From Sisyra terminalis (Eukaryota > Arthropoda > Insecta > Neuroptera > Sisyridae), in contig OY292275.1 in assembly GCA_958496175.1 (NCBI GenBank), forward strand, positions 17,422,001 to 17,486,000: a stretch of 64,000 nucleotides of DNA, in the 5' to 3' direction. A program made the translations under genes and the position numbers. The notes under the pieces were generated by a model. That model did not search any database. It was not told the origin of the DNA and was given only the letters and a program-made list of their open reading frames with translations. Below, piece after piece: positions 12,651 through 22,700 of this stretch; the stretch's first letter is position 1; every line of letters starts with the position of its first letter.

Positions 12651-15085
12651 TTATTATTATATTGATTAGTTAAAATAAAAATATTTTGACCCTTTCTCAT
12701 TTTTTTCAAAGATTTGTTAAACGATACCCCACTTAATTAGGTAAGCTGAATTTTTTCACTTCTCAATTGTATATAGGATATGCCTTGATCTATTCTGAGT
12801 GAAACACTGAGTTATACCTACTAAATAAGCAGAATTCATCAAAATTGGTTCAGTTGTTCTTAAATTCAAAGAATATTATTTTTAAAATAACAATTTTCAC
12901 AATAGCAAATTTAGAATATGGAACATTCATATCTGAAAACGAATATTCATTCAAAAATTAAATGTACAGATAGATGCCTTGAATTCTTTTCTAAATAAAT
13001 TACAAATAAGTATACATACGTCAGAATCAAAAGCAGGTAAATCAAGGAAATTTTGATGTTTTTTTTTTTAATTAATGTAGAACATTTCACATCATATGAT
13101 TGTTCAATTTGGGGAAAATTCTCAATCTTAATTAGTCATCTGACCATAAAATAATTTAGTTCTTAAAGTAAATTAACCATTGCTTTTAATTTTATGTTAC
13201 TCAATACTGAAAATGCCAATGATGTATACTTATGTGGGAAATAAGAGCAAAGTTTTCATGGTAGTATAAAAAAGATATATAATTATATCAGTTTATTTTT
13301 TTCACGGGATTTTTCAAATTCAATGAAATCAACTTAAAAAGACGCACGTTATCGGAATATTGTTTTTTAGATGTTTGTATTCACCACTTGTAAAAACCAC
13401 AAAGTAAAGAGTTGTTATGGGGAAATATTGGGAATTTCAGAAATTGTGTAATTGGTAACTATTTTTTTTTATAATTAGCGGAAAATGGGAAATTTGAAGA
13501 GCCCACTTCAATTGTTAATTATTTTTCGTTTTGCTTTTTTCTTTGTATTTTTTTAGGTTGTAACTTTTAATGTAAAAAAATTAAGAAGAGTAATTACTGT
13601 AATTGGTTGGACAATTTCAATTTTAGGTAAGTTTAAGTTGAGAAATCTAATTATAAGACTAGACAATAATTCTGTACTTGACCAAGTCATTGGATAAAAA
13701 GAAAACGTTTGAAAAGAACCTTAACAAAAGGGTGTAAATTTAATTTAAGTCATAAAGATTAAGAGAGTTTAAAACTTATAAAAATATAATATTTAGATCA
13801 TATTTTCTGTTGCAAAATTTAAAGTTGATAAAACCTTGCAAAATATTTTTTCGGTGGTATTACATATTGCTTAAATGAAGCTTTGCTCTTATTTACCAGT
13901 CATGCAATGATGACTTTTGAAGTTCAAAAAGTCGAAAAAATATTGTTACGCTCGAATATATCACGATAAAATCTAGTTGCATTTTTTTTTCATTTTCCTT
14001 AAAACATTATTGTTTTTATTGGTGTAAGGTTTTTGATTGTTAAATTTTATTTCCAAACACTGTAGAAAATAATTAAGAATTTTTTGTAATTAAAAATGTA
14101 AGCTCTAACGATAAATTTGATTAATAAAATTGCTTCTAACTTTTCATTTTCCGGAAAAGCTAATGTGTATGATTTTAAGTCATATTTGTTGAGCATTTAA
14201 ATTTCATTCAGTATAATTCAAACAACTAATTCAATATTTCAGAAATATAAGTTTGCTAAGGTAAACCTGGAAAATGGAAATTTTAATTTTTTTGCAATTA
14301 TTTAGCATTAAAAAGTAGGATTTACCTTAATCTTGATAATCATTTAACGTAACTTTGCACTGTCTTGTATTCAAAAGGTCTTTTTTCCGAGTAAAATAAA
14401 GAGTTTCAAAACGAAAAAAAAAAAAACATTTTTTGCCTTTGCCAGATTTTTCTAAGCGGTTTTGTCTTTTCATTTTCGCCACCAAACAAACGGTTTTGGA
14501 TTGTAATATTCATCAACAACGACTTGGAATCAATTGCTTTAAAGAACAATAAAAAGGACTACTTAAAACTATTGTGCCTTTTACCTATAGTTAGCATTTA
14601 TTTACTCCTAAATTTCCATATACAAAAAATATACAAAAATATACAAAAAATATTCAATTTAATTCCAAGCTGTCCCAACGTCTGTTAATGTATATCTGCA
14701 GAAAGATCCAAAAAAGACCAAGGAGTAATTTAATTTATAAGCAAACCAATTTAAAAAATATATCTCAAGCGTTTAATATGAATAGTATAAAATAAAACGA
14801 ATCATTAACTTATAATAATTATTTCATAAATCATATCGTAGATTTTATAGCTGTTTCAATTTCAATTTTATAATTGTCTTTTCATGAGACTTAAACTAAA
14901 CTATTGGTTAAGATTAATTTTTTATATAAAAATGACTGAAATTCATTTTGTTTTTAGTAATTGAAAGTTATTAATTATCTATTATTAAAAATTATTAATT
15001 AAAATTAATTAAATATTAATAAAAGTTATTATAGTTTTAAAATTTATGTATGATTAACATATTTTGTAATTATTTTAATTTTTTA
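12651..15085. other. Intergenic DNA, nothing recognised
   Basis: AT-rich sequence with long A/T tracts. No gene, RNA gene or clear repeat copy was seen. Confidence 0.4.
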
Positions 15086-15090
15086 TAGAA

Positions 15091-15125
15091 GTCTGATGAA
15101 GTTACGATAAGTAACGAAACGTAGC
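15091..15125 (+). ncRNA. Hammerhead-like ribozyme core (retroelement remnant)
   Basis: The sequence gives CTGATGA (15093-15099), then GTTAC-GATAA-GTAAC (15101-15115), a perfect 5-bp stem with a 5-nt loop, then GAAAC (15116-15120). This is the order and content of the catalytic core and stem II of a hammerhead ribozyme. Such motifs are known from Penelope-like retroelements and related repeats. I do not see both strands of stems I and III with a cleavage triplet, so this copy may be a remnant or part of a broken dimer. Confidence 0.4.
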
Positions 15126-15304
15126 TAATTGAATAATAAAAATATTAAATAAAAAAACCGATCTTAAATAACCTGAATTGTCTTCTTATTTAAAAAAATA
15201 AAAGCTGAGATCTGAATTTTATTATCTATCTAATTGAAAAAATTCATAATACAGTAACGTTATAGTAAAGCAAAGCAGAACATTCAACGGATATTTTTCT
15301 AATT

Positions 15305-15470
15305 GCTATTTACCCTCGCTTTATAACCACTTAGGTCTTAAGCGACTCTAGGGTCAATAAAAATCCATAATCGAGAAGTATTGAACATTTTCTCGATACG
15401 AGGATAAAATCCAACACCTACCAGTTTTGGAGCGATTACCTTAACCACTCGGCCACCGGTAGACTTCAAC
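15305..15470 (-). repeat. tRNA-derived SINE, copy 3
   Basis: The minus strand starts GGTGGCCGAGTGGTTAAGGT (box A) and continues with CCAAAACTGGTAGGTGTTGG. It then has the shared tail, including TTATTGACCCTAGAGTCGCT and TAAGACCTAAGTGG. The box B region is decayed (GATTTTATCC). Confidence 0.7.
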
Positions 15471-16060
15471 AGAATTGTAAAGCACTAATTTGAATATAAC
15501 CCGAAATTCAAATAAAACTTCACACTTCCGCTACTGAAAATGAATGCTAAAGATGTCTTTAATTTAAAAACTTAATACATATCATTTTAGACTGAAAAAT
15601 TAGAAGTAGAGTAGACAACCATAAAAGCATCTTAAAATAAATTTTAAAAAAAACAGCTTAAATTAGACTGGTGCACTAAATTTCTGTAACACCATCGACG
15701 TATCCTTTAATGAAAATACATTTTTATTTCTAAGTATACTAGCAGATATATATTTGCAAACTGTTCTTCAGAGAATACTTTATTTGCATTATTTTTTTCA
15801 AATATAGAAACTGTCTTAAATTTCGAGTCTACCCAATGTTTAATAATCACAAACATAATGTTTCCAAAATTGGACATGGACGGGAATGTGGAAGTTGGGC
15901 TTGCTGAAAGAGTTGGTTGTGATCATAAGGCATTTCTTAGGATTTTACAAAATGTACTTATTCGACATCATACACATCTTCCCGAGGACTCATTTCAGTA
16001 TTAGTTCTCATAATTAAATTTTTAAGTCGTCATTCTTAACTAAATTTTATTCTATTAGAT

Positions 16061-16271
16061 CAGCGCTTCTCAACCTTATTTGGCTTGAGTACCCCTTTGC
16101 AGTTTATTATTCTTAATTGTATCCCATATATTAGAAAAAAAATTAAAATATTAATACTCGTCACCACTTTACAACTAAATTAAGGCAGGAGTTATATTTT
16201 TAACATCCGCCGTTAATAATATTTTTTCGCGAACCCCTAGGGGTACGCGTACCCCGTGTTGAGAATCGCTG
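16061..16271. mobile_element. hAT-type MITE with intact 8-bp target duplication
   Basis: The left terminus is CAGCGCTTCTCAACC and the right terminus is GTTGAGAATCGCTG, an inverted pair of the CAG-N-G-N-TTCTCAA type known from hAT-family transposons. The arms also share the inner phrase for GTACCCC near GGGGTACGCGTACCCC. Both sides are flanked by the same 8 bp, TATTAGAT (16053-16060 and 16272-16279), the length expected for hAT insertion. The 211-bp interior does not code for protein. Confidence 0.85.
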
Positions 16272-16414
16272 TATTAGATAAACAGTTTTTTGTGTCAATA
16301 AACATTTTTCTTTTATTAGTATATTAAAAATGCATTTATTCTTCTCAAATATTTTCTATTTCTTGGAAGAACTAGACAATTCTGATTTTGTTAGATGACA
16401 AAAGTTTATTTAAA

Positions 16415-16580
16415 ACCTATTGATGGGCGAATGGTCAGGATGGTCGATGCAAAACTGGTAGGTATTGGGTTCGATCCTCGCGCAAATTTTCGATATTTCT
16501 TAATTACGGATTTTTAATAACCCTTAAGTTGCTAAAGACCTTAATAGTCACAGTAAAGCGACGGAAAATAACAATAAAAA
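16415..16580 (+). repeat. tRNA-derived SINE, copy 4 (opposite orientation)
   Basis: This is the only copy read 5' to 3' on the plus strand. It has a decayed box A (GGGCGAATGGTCAGG), then CAAAACTGGTAGGTATTGG, an intact box B (GGTTCGATCC near 16468) and the shared tail through AAAGACCTTAATAGTCACAG. It lies about 290 bp from copy 5 in inverted orientation. Confidence 0.7.
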
Positions 16581-16870
16581 ATATTATTTCAAATTATTCA
16601 GAATACAATGTTTATAGCCTTGCATCATTTACAGTAGGGTTTCTAAAGCTCTAAATTTTCATTGAAGCAATTAAATTTCTGGATAACTAACTTTGAATTT
16701 CAAATTTTTCTACTATGAGTTTGCATAATAAATATTACAAGAACTTGGAACATTAAAATTTGATTTAACCGAAGTAAATTTAAGTTTTGAAGTAATAACT
16801 TTTTTTTTTATATTTATTTTTTATATTTATTTTATTTTATATTTTTAAAATTCACAATTTTTTTTAATTA

Positions 16871-17032
16871 TTATTTTCCGTCGCCTTAGAACTACTAAGG
16901 TCCTTTAACGACTCTAGGATTAATTAAATCCATTATCGAGAAATATTGAAAATTTGGACGATACGAGGATCGAACCCACTACCTAATAGTTTTGAAGCGG
17001 TCACCTAGACCACTCGGCTACCAGTAGGCTTA
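16871..17032 (-). repeat. tRNA-derived SINE, copy 5 (best preserved)
   Basis: Read on the minus strand it begins GCCTACTGGTAGCCGAGTGG, with box A TAGCCGAGTGGT, and has an intact box B GGTTCGATCC. A 3' body of about 100 bp is shared by all copies, ending CGACGGAAAAT. The head folds like a Ser/Leu-type tRNA in outline. It directly abuts a jockey-like LINE tail. Confidence 0.75.
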
Positions 17033-17040
17033 TCATAAAA

Positions 17041-17240
17041 TTATAATAAAGCATTATGCACCCTCTTTTTAGTCTCTTGTAAGGGGGTTCATTTAGTGTT
17101 TCCTGGGCCAACTTGTTTGGATGTTTTTTCATCCTTTTTATATACCGAAATGAGAGGTATTTAATGAATTGAATGACTTCATCGACGTTAAGGTTCTTAG
17201 GGTTGCTGGACTTTATCACGTTCCAGAGTTGGACCCCCTA
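17041..17240 (-). mobile_element. Jockey-like LINE reverse transcriptase tail, copy A
   Basis: The minus strand encodes SSNPKNLNVDEVIQFIKYL, then RYIKRMKKHPNKLAQETL, then a KRLKRG-like end. This is the C-terminal region downstream of the RT domain in jockey-type non-LTR retrotransposons (typically 'HRDLNIPTVxEEIxRxSxRYxxRLxxHPNxLA'). Only about 200 bp are left. A second copy of the same element end lies at 17411-17700. Confidence 0.65.
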
Positions 17241-17410
17241 AATAACGAAACATTTACATTTCTCTTACCATCATCACGAAGAAATAATTTTGGCAGAAAT
17301 CTTAACAACTATGCATAACTATTTTCAAAAAAAAATCAAAACAAGACATTAAATTTAAAACCTTTAAAACTATACCACAGTTGAACAAAATTTGTTAAAA
17401 TTCATTAAAT

Positions 17411-17700
17411 TAAAATAGAGCATTTATGAGCCCTCTTTTTAGTTTGTTGTAAGGGGGTTTATTTAGTGTTTCCTGGGCCAACTTGTTTGGGTATTCTTCC
17501 ACCCTTTTTATTTATACTGATATGTAAGGTCCTTAATGAATATCATCAACGTTAAGGTACCACTGAATGATGGCATTCCTTATAAATCGATCAGCTCCTA
17601 TATATGACCGAAGAATTTTACTTGGGCATCTTCTGATCATTTCAATGTTGCTGAGCTTTACCATTTTCCAGAGTTGGATCCTATATGCCCATATTGTTAA
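17411..17700 (-). mobile_element. Jockey-like LINE reverse transcriptase tail, copy B
   Basis: The minus strand reads as broken jockey-type sequence: an IWAYRIQLW-like block, then SNIEMIRRCPSKILRSYI, then IQWYLNVDDIH, then PNKLAQETLNKPPYN. It overlaps copy A over their 3' parts and extends further 5'. Stop codons interrupt it. The two copies lie in tandem, separated by about 170 bp. Confidence 0.7.
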
Positions 17701-18460
17701 ACGCTAATAAACTTTAACTGAGTACTGGCTTTAATATTATTCTTGGCATAATCGCAATTTTTTTCCTCTTATTATGATTAAAAGTTAGATAGTTTAGAGT
17801 AGATACTAATTTCAAAATCTATTAATCAGATGTAAAATATTTTTGATTAAAATTTTCAAAAAAATAATAATTAATTTTCGTTGATAAAACAAATTTTATA
17901 ACTGAGCAATTTAAGTGATACCCGAACAATGAAGAGTACGATGACACAATAGTTATTGGGTAATTAATTTGATTCGAATTTTGATTATCGAAATATTTTC
18001 TTAATACAAACAATGTGCGTTTCGTAAAAATTAAAATCAATTATAAGAATTGCAATGTTTAGTTCCAAAACTTCATTTGAATGATTATAAACAAAGCTTT
18101 TCCGATTTGCACCTCTTGTAGTTCCGCCCAAAACACAATCTGGGTAAAACCCTCAAATTTTTCCAAACATTGTAAGTTCCATTGCAAATAAAAAATCTGT
18201 TTCCTGTAAACCAAATGTTTTATTTCCCATTTTTGAGGAATTTAATTGTACAATTGTTTTTGATGACTCTTGGAAAAAATTGAAATTTAATGTTTCCTCA
18301 ATTGAAGAAAATACCCGTAAAATTGCAAAATTATCCAAACATTGGCCCCTACTTAGTGTTTTCCGTTGCACGCCTCCAAAGCAATTAATCAGTTGGAATC
18401 AATCAAACGCAAGATTTGTGTATGCAAAAAAGTAGTCATGCAACAATTTTTTATTCGACC
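17701..18460. other. Intergenic DNA left of the TH regulatory region
   Basis: AT-rich DNA with no recognised gene. Short minus-strand frames at 17822-18371 show no family resemblance and are probably chance. Confidence 0.4.
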
Positions 18461-18466
18461 AATTAA

Positions 18467-18596
18467 TGACGTCATTGAAAGTTTAAATCTTGAAACCACG
18501 CGACCACGAATGACGTCACGAAAGTTTTAAAGGAAATCTTTCGTTCCAAATACATACGAAATCTGTTGAACGATTTGGGATTTTATTTTGACGTCA
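18467..18596. promoter_or_regulatory. Cluster of three perfect CRE palindromes upstream of TH
   Basis: TGACGTCA occurs at 18467-18474, 18511-18518 and 18589-18596, three perfect cAMP-response elements in 130 bp. They lie about 1.1-1.3 kb upstream of the TH start codon. Two further related sites, TGACGTCG (19207-19214) and CGACGTCG (19338-19345), lie nearer the promoter. Only one other perfect TGACGTCA was noticed in the window (62285). CREB/ATF control of tyrosine hydroxylase is well known in vertebrates; its action here is inferred. Confidence 0.6.
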
Positions 18597-19199
18597 TAAC
18601 TGCTTCTTTTCCTCTTTTATCGCGACGGCTTCTCTTCAACGTTTTCTGTCCACCGTCTCTCTTAACATTGATGTCTTTTTTCTTACCGCAATGTTTACAA
18701 ATATTACTGTAATTATTATTTAATAGCCTAACCAGAAATGAAGATGGGAAATTTTTTGAGGTGGACTTGAGAAATTTACGCGAGCACTTTCCTTAGGGCG
18801 ATTTGGGCGGTTGAGTGATTCACGGGACATGTTTGATTTTTGGGCTGAATTAGAATTGGCGTATTTTTCGCTAATTTTCTTGGATATTCCGAAGTGGTTG
18901 GATGAGATGTTGAGAAGAGATGAAGAGAGTATTGATGCGGTATTGATGTGTTGATTGTAGCCTTGGTGAGCGATTGTTGAACCGGTTTCCGTAACGAAAG
19001 ACAACCGATGAAGTAATCAATGACAAGACATTGGCATCTTTGTTGGCTATATGACAACCGGCCAAATGCATTTTGTTGGATGTAACGACAATGAAACAGC
19101 CATAATATGTAGCAGAAAAAGACGATGGATATTGAAGCCTGTCCATCCAAGATGGACCAAATCAAATCACTTCAAAACATACACTTCTGAGCATGTGAC

Positions 19200-19400
19200 G
19201 CATGCGTGACGTCGGTTAGAGCGTCATTTGTTTCTCCCTCTTCGTCGTTCGTAGTTTTGGAAAGATTTTCGCAACAATGAAAGGACGCGACGACGCGAAC
19301 GCTACTTCCAAGCTCCGGCCGTTTCGAACGTTCCGATCGACGTCGGACGTAGGTAGGGAGTATCACTATTTAAATAGGCTTCAAATCCAAAACGAAATCA
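19200..19400 (+). promoter_or_regulatory. Probable TH core promoter, CpG-containing
   Basis: This stretch is much richer in G, C and CpG than its surroundings. It ends in the 12-bp palindrome CTATTTAAATAG (19366-19377), which can serve as a TATA-type box. A start site near 19395-19405 would follow at the usual distance. The leader from there to 19736 contains no ATG, which fits a first-ATG start at 19737. Confidence 0.5.
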
Positions 19401-19736
19401 CAATTAAATTTGGTTTGCACCATTTAACCACCAATTACTTAGTCCTCTAACACTCTAGTGTGTTCGTGATTAGTTGACTTTTTTTCAAGTATTTTGAATA
19501 GAAGTAAAACGCGTATTGTTGGAAGTAATTGTTGATTATTGCCACGGGAGAATAATCAAGAAGACTTCGAAAACTTTCAAGCTCGACACACTCTAAATCA
19601 AACATCCATCTATTGTTGGTATCAACATTGTTGGACGTTCGAGGACTATCACAAAATTAACAGCAGTGAATCAAGGATTCAGGCATATTTTTCAACTATC
19701 ATCGATTTATTATTTTCAAAACCTAAAACATCTACA

Positions 19737-22700
19737 ATGGCCGTAGCAGCAGCCCAAAAGAACCGTGAAATGTTCGCCATCAAAAAATCATATAGCATTG
19801 AGGTAAGCTTCTAATTTCATTACCTAATTTTCAAAAAAAGACAAAAATAATTTTTTTCAACGAAAAAATCATTATTGTTTTAAAGCAAGGGAATTTTTTT
19901 ACTTTCAAATCAACAATGGAAATATTTAATCAAAACAATAGAAAAAAAATTATATAAAATAATTGAATTTTCCTTGTATAATATAGATTTATTATGTATC
20001 TTTGAAATCTCTAAAGTAAATATAAATAATTGATTAAAGTCAATAGCTTTTTTTTGTTCAACAATAGAAAAAAAAATTTACAATAGTAAAACGCATTTAA
20101 ACGTATTTAAATACCGTAACATAAAGTTAGTGTAACTGCATATCGCACGAATGAATGAAATTTACCTAAATACAAATCAATTAATTATATATTTGTGCAT
20201 ATGAGTACAACTGTCCAGTTAGTAAATAAATGAGGATTTATTCATAAAATTAATATAAAATCAAGGTGAACAAGCTTGAGAAATGAGTGTATTTCGCTAA
20301 ACGCATAATAAATGCATCGGCCTCATTAAACGTTCTTTTACACCTCTCGGTTTGAGGATGCACAAATATATGCACTTATACACATATTTGATAACAATTT
20401 AAAATCATTAAATTATGCAACAGTTGTTCATCCTTTTCAAAAACCATTACACTGTATTGCAAAAGCGGCAACAATTTTCACTCTTTTGTTGTGCAAAAAA
20501 AATCCTATATTCCTATATGTAAACAAATATGAAGAAAATAAACAAATGAGCGAATGAAAGAAAGAAATGATAAATGAAAAGCGGAAATATCGATAAGTAT
20601 ATCATTTCTTAATTTAAACGATATGTTATTGCCATTTATTTGCATACGTCAAAGATGAAATGTATCTATTAGTGTCATAATAAATGCAATTTTAATACTT
20701 GGATATGTAATTATGGCAATTTGCATACGTGAAAATGAAAATTAAAATAACAGCTTTCCTTTGCGTAAATCATAAATCAAAAATGTTTATTATTATAAAC
20801 ATGTAATGAATATTGTATAACGCTTTTTAAATAATTTGTAGGCATATTAACCATTGTCTTAAATTATAAAAAAGCTCAATTTTGATTTTATACTTGCAGC
20901 TACAATACTAATTATGGGTCAAAATGAAAATTAAAATAGCAATTTCCCTTTGCGTAAATCATAAATCAAAAATGTTTATTATTATAAACATGTAATGAAT
21001 ATCATATAACACTTTTCAATAATTTGTAAGCATATAAACCAAAGTCTTCAATTATAAAAAAGCTCAATTCTGATTTTAGGTTTTTAAGTAAAAAATACTT
21101 AAATTTAATTTTTTTAAATGTTAAAATTTTGCTTCTTTATCATTCAATGTTAAATTGAGTAGAATAAATATCAAAAAGAAAAAAAATATGTTAAATTGAG
21201 TGGAGGAAAAGTTGAAAATGTCTTCTAGGAAGGGATGGGAAGGGATGGCGAAAAATATTTGGAAAAAAAAAATATTTGATTTATTTCCTTGGTCACGTAG
21301 ACCAAAAATTTTCATTCTCTTCTTTCTTTCACTTCTTCAAGCAACAACAAAAAATATAATTGATATGACTTTGTACAGTTTTTAATAAATACAAGGTTGC
21401 AATGACTAATTATTGCACATTATACACATAGATATACTCATTTATTATAAGGCAATCATAAAAAAATCAATCTTTCATTAGAAATTATATAGGTAGCAGA
21501 ATAACGTTTGAATTAATTAGATGCGTGAAAATCAAAAAAAAAAAAAGTTGCAAATTCATTCTCGATTTATTTTTCTTCGGTTGTTATCTTATGGTGGAAG
21601 AATTCCACACTGTTCAGTTTAGGATGGAGAGTGCATTAAAACCGAGAGTGAATGTTTTTTTCTTTTCATTTGTAATGTGTATTTGAAACTAGAAAACCTT
21701 GCCAACAGCAAAACTCCTGTTTTTTGCCTTTGGAGCCTGTTTTTTCAAACTCTTTCTTATGTCTCATTTTTATAGCACGCGAAATTCCTCAAACACAAAG
21801 AAAATCGCGACAGCAATCTAGATCGTTGTACACCAGCTATAATTTGCTCGATTTTTATTTTTATTTTTCCATTTTTTACTGTCTACTTAACATTTTTCTT
21901 GTTTCATCGCTGTTTTTTTTCTTCATACTTATGAAAATAATTATTTCAATAATTCCTCACTTAAGTGGTCCAATATTCAAATGATATAATTCAACAGATG
22001 CTTCCGCTTATGTCAATTACAGCACTCAATCCACTTGGCCTCGTCAATGTGAACCCATAATTAAAATATCAAATATTGATTTAATATCAATCATCGAATT
22101 GAGTATCCACTACCCTATTCAATCTTAAATCGCATACAATCAAGAAAAACAATTGCTTTTCAATTCAATTGTTGTAAATCAAATCACACACTCGATCGTA
22201 TTTCAAATCGAATTTTTTTCCTCAATTTCAAATCATTGAAATCAAATAGCTTTAGTACAAGATTTTATTGATCATTTATTATAAACAATTCTCCAATCTC
22301 TTCACCAGACAACTCGGAACGGATTTAGTTTCCAGCTTTGATCTCTTGAATTTAATTTCCTGAGATCACATGATGTCACTGAAAATAGGAAATCTCTTCA
22401 TCCCTTTTTCACCATTATTGTTCTAACAAATGCACATATTTTTTTTTAATAATTACTCAAAAAAAAAAAAAAAGAACTTATATTCTGATCGATCAAATTG
22501 AATCCTTTGTTCACGATACATTTTCCTGTCGGAAACGGATCTATGTAGAAACTTGGGCAATTAAGGAATTCGTAATGAGATCCTCGGATAAGTTCCAAGT
22601 AAAACTTTTTCCTTGTTTTCTCTTTGTTTTACTTTTGCCTTGAATTAATTAAAGATAAAAAAAATCGAGGGAATATTAATTGTAAATTTAAAAAGAAAAA

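Noticed and set aside
18720..19165. Overlapping minus-strand open frames of 90-130 aa upstream of TH
   Set aside because: Three frames are open at once in a locally GC-richer region, none resembles a known protein, and no splice pattern joins them. They are better explained as a side effect of base composition near a promoter.
19539..19736. TH start at 19539
   Set aside because: It is a TTG, not an ATG, and the conserved family N-terminus begins at the ATG at 19737.
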